Program-made: the position numbers and the translations under genes
The notes under the pieces: generated by a model
The model's database searches: none
The model's input: only the letters and a program-made list of their open reading frames with translations
What the model was told of the DNA's origin: nothing
Shown here: positions 7,208 to 16,740 of the stretch, one piece after another
Layout: each line of letters starts with the position of its first letter
How positions within the stretch are numbered: position 1 is the first letter of the stretch
Source: Candidatus Omnitrophota bacterium
GTDB lineage: Bacteria; Omnitrophota; Omnitrophia; Omnitrophales; Aquincolibacteriaceae
Assembly: GCA_903884815.1 (NCBI GenBank)
Contig: CAISGE010000057.1
Span: forward strand, 1 to 62,592
Length of the DNA stretch: 62,592 bases
Reading direction: 5' to 3'

Positions 7208-7990
7208 ATGCCGCTCACACAATGGTTGATCTTGAACGTGCCGACTTGGCTCCTGGGGTTGCTCGTGGTCGGGGGCGTGGTGCTGCTCTCAGTCACGGGG
7301 TTGTTCGCTTGCCGTCCTCTCCTCCCGCACCACACCAAATTGAGGGAGCATCACGACGTTGCGGGTCCGATCCTCGGGGTCGTGGGCGTGCTTTACGCCG
7401 TTCTCTTGGCTTTTGTGGTCGTGACCGTGTGGCAGAACATGGACCGGACCAATGCCAACGTCCAAACCGAAGCCAATTATCTGGCGGATATTTATCGGGA
7501 CGCCGAGGCTTTTGCGCCTGAGTTCCGAGAGCGTGTGGCGCAACTGACGGGCGACTACCGGCGGGCGGTTGTGGACGAAGAGTGGAAAACCATGACCCGG
7601 GGGAAGATGAGCCCGAGTGTGGAATTGATCATGAACCAGCTTTGGGCACTTTACACCCACTACGAGCCCCGGTCTCCCAAGGAACAGTCCTTTTTTGATG
7701 AATCGGTGCGGGTTTTGAATTCCTTCCGCGAGCTGAGACGCCAGCGGTTGATGGACGCGCAGGCCGGGCTTCATCCTCTTTTGTGGTTTGTGCTGATCGC
7801 GGGGATGGTGGCCACGGTTTTGCTGACGTATCTCTTCGGCATGGAAGACCGGAGGGTCCAGGTGGCGATGATCGCGCTTCTCGCCATGAGCATCGCCTTG
7901 ATTCTCTTTACGATCATGCTGCTTGATTTCCCGTTCACCGGGGATATTTCCATTTCCGCCGAACCGTTCCGGCAGCTGATCTTGAGCTAA
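7208..7990 (+). CDS. DUF4239 (bestrophin-like) membrane protein
   Basis: 260 residues with four predicted membrane segments (about 10-32, 52-74, 188-208, 214-236) and a soluble middle of about 110 residues. The pattern DVAGPILGVVGVLYAVLLAFVV followed by VW and a middle rich in Arg and Glu is typical of the DUF4239 family, which is distantly related to bestrophin-type channels. The physiological role is unknown. A strong site, AGGGAGG, precedes the ATG. The stop codon is followed after a few bases by a heptad repeat array. Confidence 0.85.
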   Translation: MPLTQWLILNVPTWLLGLLVVGGVVLLSVTGLFACRPLLPHHTKLREHHDVAGPILGVVGVLYAVLLAFVVVTVWQNMDRTNANVQTEANYLADIYRDAEAFAPEFRERVAQLTGDYRRAVVDEEWKTMTRGKMSPSVELIMNQLWALYTHYEPRSPKEQSFFDESVRVLNSFRELRRQRLMDAQAGLHPLLWFVLIAGMVATVLLTYLFGMEDRRVQVAMIALLAMSIALILFTIMLLDFPFTGDISISAEPFRQLILS

Positions 7991-7993
7991 GAC

Positions 7994-8075
7994 GCGGTAA
8001 TCGTACGGCGTAAGGCGTACGACGAAAAGTGAAGATTTTAACTCCGTACACGGTACGCCTTCCGCGTCACGAAAG
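7994..8075. repeat. Inverted pair of 7-bp repeats, GTACGGC family (second intergenic copy)
   Basis: The left arm (about 7994-8024) contains GTACGGC, GTAAGGC, GTACGAC. The right arm (about 8046-8066) contains GTACACG, GTACGCC, TTCCGCG. The unit order matches the array at 2415-2508. As there, a promoter follows immediately. Confidence 0.75.
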
Positions 8076-8104
8076 TAGACGCAGCCCTTCAAGCAGGATA
8101 CAAT
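8076..8104 (+). promoter_or_regulatory. Promoter of tatD, predicted leaderless
   Basis: TAGACG (8076-8081), 17 bp, TACAAT (8099-8104). Only 8 bases separate the -10 box from the ATG at 8113, and no Shine-Dalgarno exists, so transcription should begin at or next to the start codon. Confidence 0.6.
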
Positions 8105-8112
8105 CCCTCCCT

Positions 8113-8895
8113 ATGCTTACCGACATGCATGTTCATTTACAGGATATTCCGGACCCGCTCATGTGCAAGAGCATTCTGTCCCTGGGCCAGGACCTTCGCA
8201 CCGGACAATTCGTCTGCAACGGCACGCGTCCCGAGGATTGGCAGGCGGTGGAGAAATTCGCGGCCGAGGACCGGCGTGTGGTCCCGTTCTTCGGAGTGCA
8301 TCCCTGGTACGCGGGCAAGCTTCCGTCTGATTGGTACGGGCTGCTTGAAGATTTTCTGAAACGAAATCCGAAGGCCGGCGTCGGCGAGGTGGGACTTGAT
8401 AAAGCGTGTCCGGTTGATTTCGCGAGGCAGACCGAGGTTTTTCATCGTCAGATTGAGATCGCGGGGCGTTTCGCGCGGCCACTTTCCATCCACTGCGTGC
8501 GGGCGGCGAGCGCCATTTTGAATGTTTTAAAGAGAAGCCTTCCTCCCAACACGCGTTTCATGATCCATTCTTATCAGGGGTCCAAGGAAATGATGCGCGA
8601 ACTGCTCAACCTCGGGGCCTACATCTCCTTTTCCTGGAAGAGTCTCCAGCGGGACACCGAGGAGTCGATCGCCCTGATGCGAAACGTCCCCCTGGACCGG
8701 CTGCTCCTTGAAACGGATTTTCCCTACACGGAACCGGGGCGTGTCGGTGCCGACGCGCATGACGAAAAATATTACGAAACGCTTCAGGGCGTTTACGACC
8801 TCGCGGAGCGCGCCAAAGGGGTCGATGTCGAAGCGCTCGAGAAAGCGGTGTGGAAGAATGGAACAGCTTTTCTGTCTGGAGCTCCTGCTCGGTAA
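8113..8895 (+). CDS. tatD: TatD family metal-dependent hydrolase (DNase-like)
   Basis: 260 residues in the amidohydrolase (TIM-barrel) fold. Metal ligands are visible in order: DMHVH (His6, His8), FFGVHPWY, GVGEVGLD (bridging Glu), SIHCV, IHSYQG and LLLETDFPY. TatD proteins are cytoplasmic Mg-dependent 3'-5' exonucleases or deoxyribonucleases. I chose ATG 8113 because MLTDMHVHL is the family start; an in-frame extension to 8029 would translate the heptad repeat. The 3' end overlaps tcdA by 38 bp, indicating translational coupling. Confidence 0.92.
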   Translation: MLTDMHVHLQDIPDPLMCKSILSLGQDLRTGQFVCNGTRPEDWQAVEKFAAEDRRVVPFFGVHPWYAGKLPSDWYGLLEDFLKRNPKAGVGEVGLDKACPVDFARQTEVFHRQIEIAGRFARPLSIHCVRAASAILNVLKRSLPPNTRFMIHSYQGSKEMMRELLNLGAYISFSWKSLQRDTEESIALMRNVPLDRLLLETDFPYTEPGRVGADAHDEKYYETLQGVYDLAERAKGVDVEALEKAVWKNGTAFLSGAPAR

Positions 8896-9607
8896 AGAAA
8901 AGGTCGCAAGGCTTAAAAAGGCTTTTGTCGTGGTGATCGGGATCGGAGCGGTGGGTAGTTACGCGGTCGAAGCCCTCGCGCGTTCCGGCATCGGCCATCT
9001 CCGGCTCGTTGATTTTGATACGATCAAACCCACCAATTTTAACCGCCACCTTCTTGCCGTCACACCCAATCTCGGAAAGCTCAAGGCCGAGGCCGCGAAA
9101 GAACGCATTACCCAGATCAATCCCCATTGCAAGGTCGACGCTCTGAATATGTTCGCAGCAGACGAATCGATGGAGAAGATCCTGGAAGGAAAGCCGGACC
9201 TGGTGATCGATGCCGTGGATTCTTTGAATCCCAAGACACAGATCCTCGCCTATTGCCACAAGCACAAGATCCCTGTGATCTCCTCGATGGGTGCCGCCGC
9301 ACGGATGAATCTTTTCTCGATCAAGGCCGGAGATCTTTTTAAGGCCACGGGGTGTCGTCTGGCCAGTTATGTGCGCTCACGCCTTCGGCGCCGGGGTGTC
9401 GAAAGTGGCATCTTCTGCATTTATTCGGACACGCCGCTCTCCGACGAACCTGTCCAGAAAATCCGCATTCTCAACGCGGAACAAGATAACGAGCGCGGTC
9501 GCCAACGCCATAAACTGGGGAGCTCTCCGACCGTCACCGGCGCTTTTGGCCTCGCCGTCGCTCACCACGCGCTCCTTTATCTCGCGGGCGACTTGAAGCT
9601 CGGATAA
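8858..9607 (+). CDS. tcdA: tRNA threonylcarbamoyladenosine dehydratase TcdA
   Basis: 249 residues of the E1-like ThiF/MoeB superfamily. It has the nucleotide-binding loop GIGAVGS (28-34), the LRLVDFDTIKPTNFNR segment and NPHCKV, ending in LGSSPTVTGAFGLAVAHHALLYLAG, the typical TcdA tail. The enzyme uses ATP to cyclise t6A37 in ANN-decoding tRNAs to ct6A. The start ATG 8858 (GGAAG upstream) lies inside the end of tatD. An earlier in-frame start would only add a sequence read out of the tatD frame. Confidence 0.93.
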   Translation: MEQLFCLELLLGKEKVARLKKAFVVVIGIGAVGSYAVEALARSGIGHLRLVDFDTIKPTNFNRHLLAVTPNLGKLKAEAAKERITQINPHCKVDALNMFAADESMEKILEGKPDLVIDAVDSLNPKTQILAYCHKHKIPVISSMGAAARMNLFSIKAGDLFKATGCRLASYVRSRLRRRGVESGIFCIYSDTPLSDEPVQKIRILNAEQDNERGRQRHKLGSSPTVTGAFGLAVAHHALLYLAGDLKLG

Positions 9608-9620
9608 ATACTTTTTAGAA

Positions 9621-9669
9621 GTGACTTCTGGGGAATGTCTGATATACTTCGTGACATGAATAATTCACG
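9621..9669 (+). promoter_or_regulatory. Promoter with palindromic operator in front of marR
   Basis: GTGACT (9621-9626), 16 bp, TATACT (9643-9648). Directly downstream is a palindrome: TGAAT-A-ATTCA (9657-9667), framed by CGTGA (9650-9654) and TCACG (9665-9669). Its position over the transcription start fits autorepression by the MarR protein encoded next. Confidence 0.5.
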
Positions 9670-9690
9670 CAATGAATTAAAGGGGTGTCA

Positions 9691-10128
9691 ATGAGCCGTT
9701 TAAGTTTGGAAGCATTCGCGGATCGGGCGACCGAGATCTTCCCGCAGCTCGTGCGAGCCATGGCCCGGCACGAGAATAATTATCTGACCAAAGGCGTCAT
9801 CACCCTCCCGCAGGTTTGGGCCCTCCGGTATTTGTCGCGACAGCGGGAATGCTCGATGCGCGAACTCGCGGACTTTATGAAGATGGGGCTATCTTCCGTG
9901 ACGGGGATGGTGGACCGCCTCGTGAAACAGGGACTTGCGGAGCGGCGGCGGACGAAACAAGACCGGCGGGTCGTTTTTGTCGATATTTCCCTCAGGGGAC
10001 GTAAAGTCCTCCGGGAGATGCTGGAGCAGCGGCGCATCACGACGCTGAAACTCTTTGAATCTTTGACGGCTGAAGAGCGTTCGACTTATCTGTGCATTCT
10101 TGAGAAACTTGTCAAAAAACTTTCCTGA
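9691..10128 (+). CDS. MarR-family transcriptional regulator
   Basis: 145 residues with a winged helix: ECSMRELADFMKMGLSSVTGMVDRLVKQGLAERRRTKQDRRVVFVDISLRGRKVL contains the recognition helix and the DR-containing wing typical of MarR. Such dimeric repressors usually sense small ligands and control efflux genes, which fits the downstream MacAB-TolC-like operon. Start: ATG 9691 with AGGGG 5 bases upstream; a GTG two codons earlier lies within the ribosome-binding site. A palindrome between promoter and gene is a candidate operator. Confidence 0.9.
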   Translation: MSRLSLEAFADRATEIFPQLVRAMARHENNYLTKGVITLPQVWALRYLSRQRECSMRELADFMKMGLSSVTGMVDRLVKQGLAERRRTKQDRRVVFVDISLRGRKVLREMLEQRRITTLKLFESLTAEERSTYLCILEKLVKKLS

Positions 10129-10161
10129 CATTCCTACGAACTTTTAAGAGCGGAGTTTTAT

Positions 10162-10983
10162 ATGAGCCAGCCTGTGAATCCTGCGCCCAAGTCTCCGACA
10201 TCGCATCTTCACGTTATGAATCTTGTCGTCGCGACGCTTGCCGGAATCCTTTCGATCACCGGCGGGATCTATTCTCTCAAAAATAATATTTTCTCGGGGC
10301 CGGTGATCGGGAGTCTCCAGGGGGTGGTCCGGGATGCGAGGATTGCGAAGCCACTCAAACTCGCGGCGGTGGAGATCTCCGGGATCGATGGGGCTGTGGT
10401 GAATACCGCGAGTACGGATGACGACGGGCATTATCTGATCGAAGCTCTCAAGACGGGGAATTATGTCGTGAAGTTCACGGCGGCGTTTCACAAGCCTGAG
10501 GCCAAGACCATCAGGATCGAAAAGGATCTTGCTTCGACGATCAATGTTGACCTGGTCCCGGACGAAGAAAAGATGAAGTCCTCGCTCAGCGTGCCCGAGA
10601 ACTCCGTGCGCCAGAACATTCCGGCGGCCTACGTTGCGTCGGGAGTCCAGGCTCCGATGCAGGCGGCACCCCCGTATGGCTCGACGCAAAATATGCCTCC
10701 GGGAGGATATTCCCAGGCGCCGATGGCGGCGGCTCCGCAATACGGTTCCACGCAGGGAATGCCGCAGGATTATTCCCAGGCGTCGCCGTCTCCTTACGGC
10801 CCGCAGGCGCAGGGTTATCGTCACCACTCGCGGCGCTATTATTCGGGGGCGCCCGCGGATAACACCTCCGGGGTTTCGCAGAATTCGACCCAGAACAGTG
10901 GTATGGCTGATGTCGGCGCGCAGCTTCTTCAAGCCCTGATGAGCAAAAAATCAGATAACAGCACTGCCACCACTACGAATTGA
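10162..10983 (+). CDS. Membrane-anchored carboxypeptidase-regulatory-like domain protein with Pro/Gln/Tyr-rich tail
   Basis: 273 residues. One hydrophobic segment (about 19-42) anchors or exports the protein. Residues 50-135 form a carboxypeptidase regulatory-like beta sandwich (GVVRDARIAKPLKLAAVEISG, DDDGHYLIEALKTGNYVVKFTA). Residues 150-235 are low complexity with repeated YGSTQxMP and YSQA units, then an Asn/Ser-rich end. The gene is 33 bp after marR and 35 bp before the TolC-like gene, so it belongs to the efflux operon. Its role there is unknown; a periplasmic scaffold or surface-interaction part is plausible. Confidence 0.7.
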   Translation: MSQPVNPAPKSPTSHLHVMNLVVATLAGILSITGGIYSLKNNIFSGPVIGSLQGVVRDARIAKPLKLAAVEISGIDGAVVNTASTDDDGHYLIEALKTGNYVVKFTAAFHKPEAKTIRIEKDLASTINVDLVPDEEKMKSSLSVPENSVRQNIPAAYVASGVQAPMQAAPPYGSTQNMPPGGYSQAPMAAAPQYGSTQGMPQDYSQASPSPYGPQAQGYRHHSRRYYSGAPADNTSGVSQNSTQNSGMADVGAQLLQALMSKKSDNSTATTTN

Positions 10984-11018
10984 TCCGTGACAATCAACCT
11001 GTCCCAATATGAGCAACG

Positions 11019-12353
11019 ATGAAGCCTTTCAGTAAAATATTCATGAGCGTGTCAGCGGTGCTTCTTCTCGGAGGCTGCCTCACGGTCCGTTTGCCCGGGG
11101 CGCATATCGAGCACAACGCCGAACCCAAACCGCTTAGTTGGAACGCCCTGGTTGGCCAGACACTTACCCTCAATCCGGATCTTCAAGCGGCCCGGTATCT
11201 CGTGACATCTATGGCTCGGAGCCGGGACATCGCCTTCGGGGATTACCTCCCTTCGTTCGACGGGGAACTGCAGCGGAGTGTTTCCCGGAATGGCGGAGGC
11301 GGTTCCTCCGGCGGCAGCCTCCAGGATTCCCTTTCTCTGGACCTTGTGGGAAGCCAATCGCTCTTTAATGGATTTGGAACCACCGGAACTTTTCTCAAGG
11401 CGCGTAAGGACCTGGACGCGGCGAAATCCCAATATGTTGTCACCAGCGCGAATGTTCGAAACGCCCTGAGGCTTGCTTATATTGATGTTCTGAGATGGAA
11501 CCGTCTCCTGAAGGTGAATCAGGGGATCCTCGAGAGGAGGAAGCAGAACGCTGAAATGGTCCGTCTCCGTTATGATGCAGGCCGTGAAAATCTCGGTTCC
11601 GCGCTGCGGGCCGAGGCGCTTGCCGCCCAGGCGGCGTTCGATGTCCAGTCGGCCGCGCGCTATATTGATAGTCAAACGCTTCGCCTCGCGCGCGAGAGCG
11701 GAGGTGCTTTTGTCCTGCCTGTGCTGATCAAGGATTCCCTCGAGCAGCTGATCCCAGTGGCGGTCATTCCGGCTCCGGATTTCGCAGAGATCGCGGAAGA
11801 TCTGCCGCAGGTGCAGCGGCTTGTGAAGCTCGCGGAGGCAGCGAAGGCCAATGTCGTTGCCGTGCAATCGGCGCTCTGGCCTCAGGTCAACGGGACTATG
11901 GATTACGGCAAATCGGGCTCGAAGGCCTCCAATTTGGAAATCCAACACTTCTGGGGGCTGAATGCCATCGTCCCGTTCTTTAACGGCGGGAAGAACGTGA
12001 ACGCGATTCGTAAGGCGAAGGCGGACTACGACGCGGCGCACGCGCTCGCCGTGAGCTCCCGGGATGAAGCCATCGCACAGCTCGCGGACGCCTGGACCCA
12101 ATACATGAACGCGATCGATAATATTGCAGTCCGCAAGAAATTCCTTGAGGCTTCGGAGAAACGCTCGGAGATCGTGCGCGCGGAATACGTTTCGGGGCTC
12201 ATGACCTTCCAGGATTTTGATACCGCCGAACAGGAGAGGAATAATTCGGAAAATCTATACGTGCAAAGCCTTGCTGATGTGTCGAATGCCCAGGCGAATT
12301 GGGAAATGCTCCGGGGCAAAACTTTGGAGGAAGACCTGAATGCGAACAAATAA
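11019..12353 (+). CDS. TolC-like outer-membrane efflux lipoprotein
   Basis: 444 residues. A lipoprotein signal with lipobox LLGGC (Cys20) is followed by two repeats of the outer membrane efflux protein family, with long amphipathic helices (for example RNALRLAYIDVLRWNRLLKVNQGILERRKQNAEMV is one run, near residues 148-182) and beta segments around 70-120 and 290-330. Proteins of this type trimerise into the outer-membrane exit duct for tripartite pumps. The 3' end overlaps the adaptor gene by 14 bp, so the two are translationally coupled. Confidence 0.9.
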   Translation: MKPFSKIFMSVSAVLLLGGCLTVRLPGAHIEHNAEPKPLSWNALVGQTLTLNPDLQAARYLVTSMARSRDIAFGDYLPSFDGELQRSVSRNGGGGSSGGSLQDSLSLDLVGSQSLFNGFGTTGTFLKARKDLDAAKSQYVVTSANVRNALRLAYIDVLRWNRLLKVNQGILERRKQNAEMVRLRYDAGRENLGSALRAEALAAQAAFDVQSAARYIDSQTLRLARESGGAFVLPVLIKDSLEQLIPVAVIPAPDFAEIAEDLPQVQRLVKLAEAAKANVVAVQSALWPQVNGTMDYGKSGSKASNLEIQHFWGLNAIVPFFNGGKNVNAIRKAKADYDAAHALAVSSRDEAIAQLADAWTQYMNAIDNIAVRKKFLEASEKRSEIVRAEYVSGLMTFQDFDTAEQERNNSENLYVQSLADVSNAQANWEMLRGKTLEEDLNANK

Positions 12354-13335
12354 TCTTTTTATGAAATGGTGGAAGCCGGGGCTTGTGCTGATCGTCCTTT
12401 TTGTTCTGGTCCGTATGTTTTCTTCCTGCTCGCACGGAAAAGATACGCTGCAAGTTCTTCGGACCGTCAAGGTCGAACAAGGGGACTTGGAGGTCAAAGT
12501 GACCGCGACCGGGACCGTGAAGCCCTACAATCGCGTCGAGATCAAGCCTCCGATCCCGGGCCGCGTGGAGGAAGTGCTGGTCCAAGAAGGTGAGGTGGTC
12601 AAAAAGGGCCAGGTGCTCGCCCGGATGAGTTCCTCGGACAGGGCGGCGTTGCTTGACGCAGCGCGGGCGCAGGGTCCCGAGATTGTCAAGCGATGGGAAG
12701 AGGCGTACAAACTGGCACCGCTCCTCGCACCGCTGGACGGGACGATCATTGTTCGAGCGGTGGAACCGGGGCAGACTGTGACGACCGCGGATCCCGTGGT
12801 GGTGCTCTCCGACCGTCTGATCGTGGAAGCTCTCGTGGATGAGACGGACCTTGCCCTGATCGCGATCGGCCAGAAGACCGAGATCCAGTTGGATGCCTAC
12901 CCGAAGGAAACCTTTTTAGGGAAAGTCGATCACATCATGTACGAAAGCAAACTGACCAACAATGTGAATACCTACGCAGTGGATATTCTCCCGGAACAGG
13001 TCCCTCCCGCGTTCCGGAGCGGTATGACTGCGAACATCACTTTTATCGTGAAGGAGAAAAAAGGGGTGTTGCTGGTGCCCGCGGAGGCGGTTGTGGAATG
13101 GCCGAAGAAGGTTGCCCGGCCTCCCGAGGCGGAATTCGCGGTCTATGGGAAGTCGTTTGGCGGAAAATTGGCGCCGATCGCAGTGAGGATCGGTGACTCG
13201 GATGGTCGTAAGACGGAGATTTTGCGGGGTTTGAGCGAAGGCCAGGAGATCCAGATCGTTCAGAAGAAACAAAAGGAGCAGAGCGTCAGTCCTTTCGCCA
13301 TGGGTGGGGCTCCCAAGAAACCAAGCGGTAAGTAA
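12340..13335 (+). CDS. Periplasmic adaptor subunit of a MacAB-type pump (HlyD/MFP family)
   Basis: 331 residues with an N-terminal membrane anchor (about 12-27). It has the two lipoyl halves PPIPGRVEEVLVQEGEVVKKG and APLDGTIIVRAVEPGQTV, a beta-barrel part (IVEALVDETDLALIAIGQK) and a membrane-proximal domain. The segment between the lipoyl halves is only about 45 residues, too short for the long alpha hairpin of MacA or AcrA, so contact with the TolC-like duct must be made differently. It lies between the TolC-like and MacB genes. Confidence 0.87.
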   Translation: MRTNNLFMKWWKPGLVLIVLFVLVRMFSSCSHGKDTLQVLRTVKVEQGDLEVKVTATGTVKPYNRVEIKPPIPGRVEEVLVQEGEVVKKGQVLARMSSSDRAALLDAARAQGPEIVKRWEEAYKLAPLLAPLDGTIIVRAVEPGQTVTTADPVVVLSDRLIVEALVDETDLALIAIGQKTEIQLDAYPKETFLGKVDHIMYESKLTNNVNTYAVDILPEQVPPAFRSGMTANITFIVKEKKGVLLVPAEAVVEWPKKVARPPEAEFAVYGKSFGGKLAPIAVRIGDSDGRKTEILRGLSEGQEIQIVQKKQKEQSVSPFAMGGAPKKPSGK

Positions 13336-13433
13336 TCCTTTCGCTGCGTCATCGGGAACCGCGAAGACGGCGGTGCAATCTCAGTGGCGCGATGGAGCGC
13401 CGCGGTTATCGGAATAGATGCAACGAGGTTCGC

Positions 13434-15395
13434 ATGAAATTACTGGAAGCCGGGAACATCACCAAGACCTACCGTATCGGCGAGGTGGATATCCACGCCC
13501 TCCAAGGGGTTTCGGTGACGATCGAGGCCGGGGAGTTTATCGCGATCATGGGGCCCTCCGGCTCCGGCAAGTCCACGCTGATGCATCTCCTGGGATTTCT
13601 CGACACGCCGGACAGCGGCACCTTCCGCTTGATGGAAAAGGAAACGTTGAACCTAAAAGAAGAGGAATATGCCTTTCTCCGCAATCGTGTCATCGGTTTT
13701 GTTTTCCAGCAGTTCAATCTGATGAGCCGGTCGACAGCCCTCGAAAATGTCTGCCTGCCCCTGCTTTACTCCGCGGACCGCACAAAGGATCTTGAGCGCT
13801 CCCGGGAGATGCTTGGACGGGTCGGGCTTGCCGAACGAGTGGAGCACCGCCCCAATGAACTCTCCGGAGGCCAGCAGCAGCGAGTGGCAATTGCCCGGGC
13901 GCTGGTGAATAAGCCGCTGATGATCCTCGCTGACGAACCCACCGGGAACCTGGATTCCAAGTCGGGGAAGGAGATCCTCGACATCTTCAAGGAACTTCAC
14001 CTTCGAGGGATGACCGTTGTGCTTGTAACCCATGATGAAAATGTCGGGAATCTTGCGGAGCGTGTTATCCGGATGCATGATGGGAAGATCGTAAGCGATG
14101 AAAGGCGGTCCGGGGGCGGAAAAAAAGAAGTGTCGGCGGTGGATCTGCCGCGGTTGCAGACCTTCACGAAAGTAAAAAAATACAACGCCGAAGAATTCCT
14201 CGAGCATTTCAAGCAGGCCTGGCGCATGATCGCGAGCAACAAGCTGCGTTCTTTTCTTTCCATGCTGGGCGTGCTGATCGGTGTCGCCTGCGTGATTACG
14301 ATGCTGGCGCTCGGCCGCGGGGCGAAGGAATCCATTACCGAGTCATTGTCGCGTTTGGGATCCAACCTGTTGTCGGTTCGCCCGGGTTCGGTGAAGGTTC
14401 ACGGAGTTGAAGGCCTGGCCGCGACGCGGCTGGATTTTGAGGATGTGAAAGCGATTCAGGAGATTCCCTACGTAAAAAAAGTCGCGCCTCAGGTGACGGG
14501 GCAGGGGCAGTTGGTCTACGGGAACAAGAACTGGAGCACGCAAGTGATCGGCGTGACGCCCGACTACGCGAGTGTGCGCAATCAAGAGCCCGTTTCCGGA
14601 CGCTTTTTCACGGCCGGAGAAAATCAGACGCGGCAGCGCCTGGTCCTGATCGGACAAACCGTGCAGCGTGAGCTTTTCGGCAGCGAGGACCCGATCGGTC
14701 AGACGATCAAGATCAACCGGGTCAGCTTCCAGGTCCTGGGCGTTCTGCCTTCGCTGGGGGCCAATGCCTTTCACGACCAGGATGACGTGGTGGTGATCCC
14801 TCTCATGACCGCGATGCGCCGGCTTCTGGGGAAAGATTATGTGGATCAGATCGATGCCGAGATCTCGGACTTGAAGGAAATGCCTCTGGCGGAAGAGGCG
14901 ATCAACGCCTTGATCATCCGCCGCCATCACCTGACGCCGGACCGTTACGACAGCTTCAATATTCGTAATTATGCTGACATCCAGCAAGCTCTTTCGAGTA
15001 CGACCAAGACCTTTTCGGTGCTCCTCGGCTGCGTGGCCGCGATCTCGCTGGTGGTCGGAGGCATCGGGATCATGAATATCATGTTGGTCTCCGTGAAAGA
15101 ACGGACGCGCGAGATCGGGCTCCGGAAGGCCATCGGCGCGACGCCGCGCGATATTCTTTTGCAATTCCTGGTCGAGGCGGTCGTGGTCACTTTTATCGGC
15201 GGGCTCGCCGGGATCGTGCTCGCTGCGGCAATCTCCTGGATCATCGCGGCCCTTGCCCACTGGCAGATGATCATTACGCTGGGTTCTTTGTTCCTGGCTT
15301 TTTTCTGCTCGGCTTCCGTCGGGATCCTCTTCGGGCTTTGGCCCGCCAAACAAGCCGCCGGGCTTGACCCCATCACGGCTTTGAGGTATGAATAG
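13434..15395 (+). CDS. macB: MacB-like ABC transporter: fused ATPase and FtsX-type permease
   Basis: 653 residues. The N-terminal ATPase has Walker [10 protein letters not shown] (near residue 40), Q-loop FVFQQFNLM, signature [15 protein letters not shown] and Walker [13 protein letters not shown]. Residues 260-653 hold four membrane segments with a large periplasmic domain between the first and second, ending in the FtsX-type core ([14 protein letters not shown]). MacB proteins work by mechanotransmission, pushing periplasmic substrates through the TolC duct. Start: ATG 13434 (GAGG upstream) gives the usual MacB start; an extension to 13392 has no support. Substrate unknown. Confidence 0.93.
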   Translation: MKLLEAGNITKTYRIGEVDIHALQGVSVTIEAGEFIAIMGPSGSGKSTLMHLLGFLDTPDSGTFRLMEKETLNLKEEEYAFLRNRVIGFVFQQFNLMSRSTALENVCLPLLYSADRTKDLERSREMLGRVGLAERVEHRPNELSGGQQQRVAIARALVNKPLMILADEPTGNLDSKSGKEILDIFKELHLRGMTVVLVTHDENVGNLAERVIRMHDGKIVSDERRSGGGKKEVSAVDLPRLQTFTKVKKYNAEEFLEHFKQAWRMIASNKLRSFLSMLGVLIGVACVITMLALGRGAKESITESLSRLGSNLLSVRPGSVKVHGVEGLAATRLDFEDVKAIQEIPYVKKVAPQVTGQGQLVYGNKNWSTQVIGVTPDYASVRNQEPVSGRFFTAGENQTRQRLVLIGQTVQRELFGSEDPIGQTIKINRVSFQVLGVLPSLGANAFHDQDDVVVIPLMTAMRRLLGKDYVDQIDAEISDLKEMPLAEEAINALIIRRHHLTPDRYDSFNIRNYADIQQALSSTTKTFSVLLGCVAAISLVVGGIGIMNIMLVSVKERTREIGLRKAIGATPRDILLQFLVEAVVVTFIGGLAGIVLAAAISWIIAALAHWQMIITLGSLFLAFFCSASVGILFGLWPAKQAAGLDPITALRYE

Positions 15396-15400
15396 AAGCT

Positions 15401-16738
15401 ATGACATCTTCTCAGACTACTTCCGGCCCGGCGACTCGATCGGGAAATATCTTTCGCGCGCTGCGGCATAGGAATTACAGGCTTTTTACCATGGGCCAGG
15501 GCGTGTCCCTGGTCGGCACCTGGATGCAACACGTCGCGGCGATCTGGCTCGTGTACCGTCTGACGGATTCGGCGTTCATGTTGGGACTTGCCGGGTTCAT
15601 GGGACAGATCCCGACTTTTGTGGTGTCGCCCTTCGCGGGAGTGCTTGCGGACCGGTATGACCGCCGGCGTATGCTGATCGTGATCCAGTCGCTGGCCATG
15701 CTCCAAGCCGCGGTGCTGGCTTTCCTGGTGCTTTCGCACCAGATCCAGGTTTGGCACATCATCGTCCTTAACGTATTTCTCGGAACCATCACCGCTTTTG
15801 ACATGACGATCCGTCAAGCTTTCACAGTAGAGATGCTTGAGGATCGCGAGGACCTGGGGAATGCGATCGCGCTTAACTCCACGATGCTGAACGCCGCGAG
15901 GCTGGTGGGTCCCGCGATCGCCGGGCTTCTCATCGTGTCGATGGGCGAGGGAATCTGTTTCCTGATTAATGCCATCAGTTATATTGCAGTGATCATTTGT
16001 CTTTTCGCGATGAGGATCCCTCGGGCCAGGATTGCTCAGGCCCCGAGGTCTGTTTTCCAGGAGATCCAGGAGGGGTTTCGCTACGCCGCGAATTTTCCTC
16101 CCATCAAGTGGATCCTGCTCGTGCTGTCTCTTATCAGCTTGATGGGGGTTTCTTTCCAGATCCTTCTGCCGATCTTTGCGCGGGACATCTTCCGGGGCGG
16201 GGCGAACACCATGGGCTTTTTTATGACGATGGCCGGGCTTGGGGCACTCTGCGGGGCTGTATTCCTGGCCGCGCGCAAAAGCGTCCGGGGACTTGCGGGG
16301 ATCATTGCGTGGACGGCCGGGCTTTTCGGCTTCACCCTGATGGCGTTTGGTTGTTCCAAAAATTATTGGATTTCCATGGGGATCCTTCTCGTTTCGGGGT
16401 TTGGGATGATGGTGCACATGGCTTCCTGCAATACGATCCTCCAGACGATCGCCGAAGAAGACAAGCGCGGCCGTGTTATGAGCTTCTATACGATGGCTTT
16501 TATGGGTATGATGCCTTTTGGGAGTTTGTTAGCCGGGTCTCTGGCAGCGTGGATCGGGGCGCCCTGGACGATGTTTCTGGCCGGGCTGTGCTGTGTGGCG
16601 GGGGCAGTTTTTTTTGCGGTCAAGCTTCCGATGATCCGGGAGCATATCCGGCCCATCTACATCGAAAAAGGGATTATTACGGAAGTCGCGAAGGGCCTTC
16701 ATTCGGCCGCGACGCTCGAGGCTGTTTCGCAGGATTAA
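15401..16738 (+). CDS. Major facilitator superfamily exporter (MFS_3/EntS-like)
   Basis: 445 residues with about 12 membrane segments. It begins RALRHRNYRLFTMGQGVSLVGTWM and has the loop motif AGVLADRYDRRRML, the MFS motif A variant of EntS-type exporters. It starts 5 bp after the macB stop and is probably the last gene of the MarR-led efflux operon. The C-terminal tail is soluble. Substrate unknown; related proteins export siderophores or drugs. Confidence 0.88.
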   Translation: MTSSQTTSGPATRSGNIFRALRHRNYRLFTMGQGVSLVGTWMQHVAAIWLVYRLTDSAFMLGLAGFMGQIPTFVVSPFAGVLADRYDRRRMLIVIQSLAMLQAAVLAFLVLSHQIQVWHIIVLNVFLGTITAFDMTIRQAFTVEMLEDREDLGNAIALNSTMLNAARLVGPAIAGLLIVSMGEGICFLINAISYIAVIICLFAMRIPRARIAQAPRSVFQEIQEGFRYAANFPPIKWILLVLSLISLMGVSFQILLPIFARDIFRGGANTMGFFMTMAGLGALCGAVFLAARKSVRGLAGIIAWTAGLFGFTLMAFGCSKNYWISMGILLVSGFGMMVHMASCNTILQTIAEEDKRGRVMSFYTMAFMGMMPFGSLLAGSLAAWIGAPWTMFLAGLCCVAGAVFFAVKLPMIREHIRPIYIEKGIITEVAKGLHSAATLEAVSQD

Positions 16739-16740
16739 GA

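Noticed and set aside
14969..16417. 482-codon minus-strand frame across macB and the MFS gene
   Set aside because: It crosses two well-supported plus-strand genes and is His/Arg/Pro-rich, the usual composition of an antisense frame.
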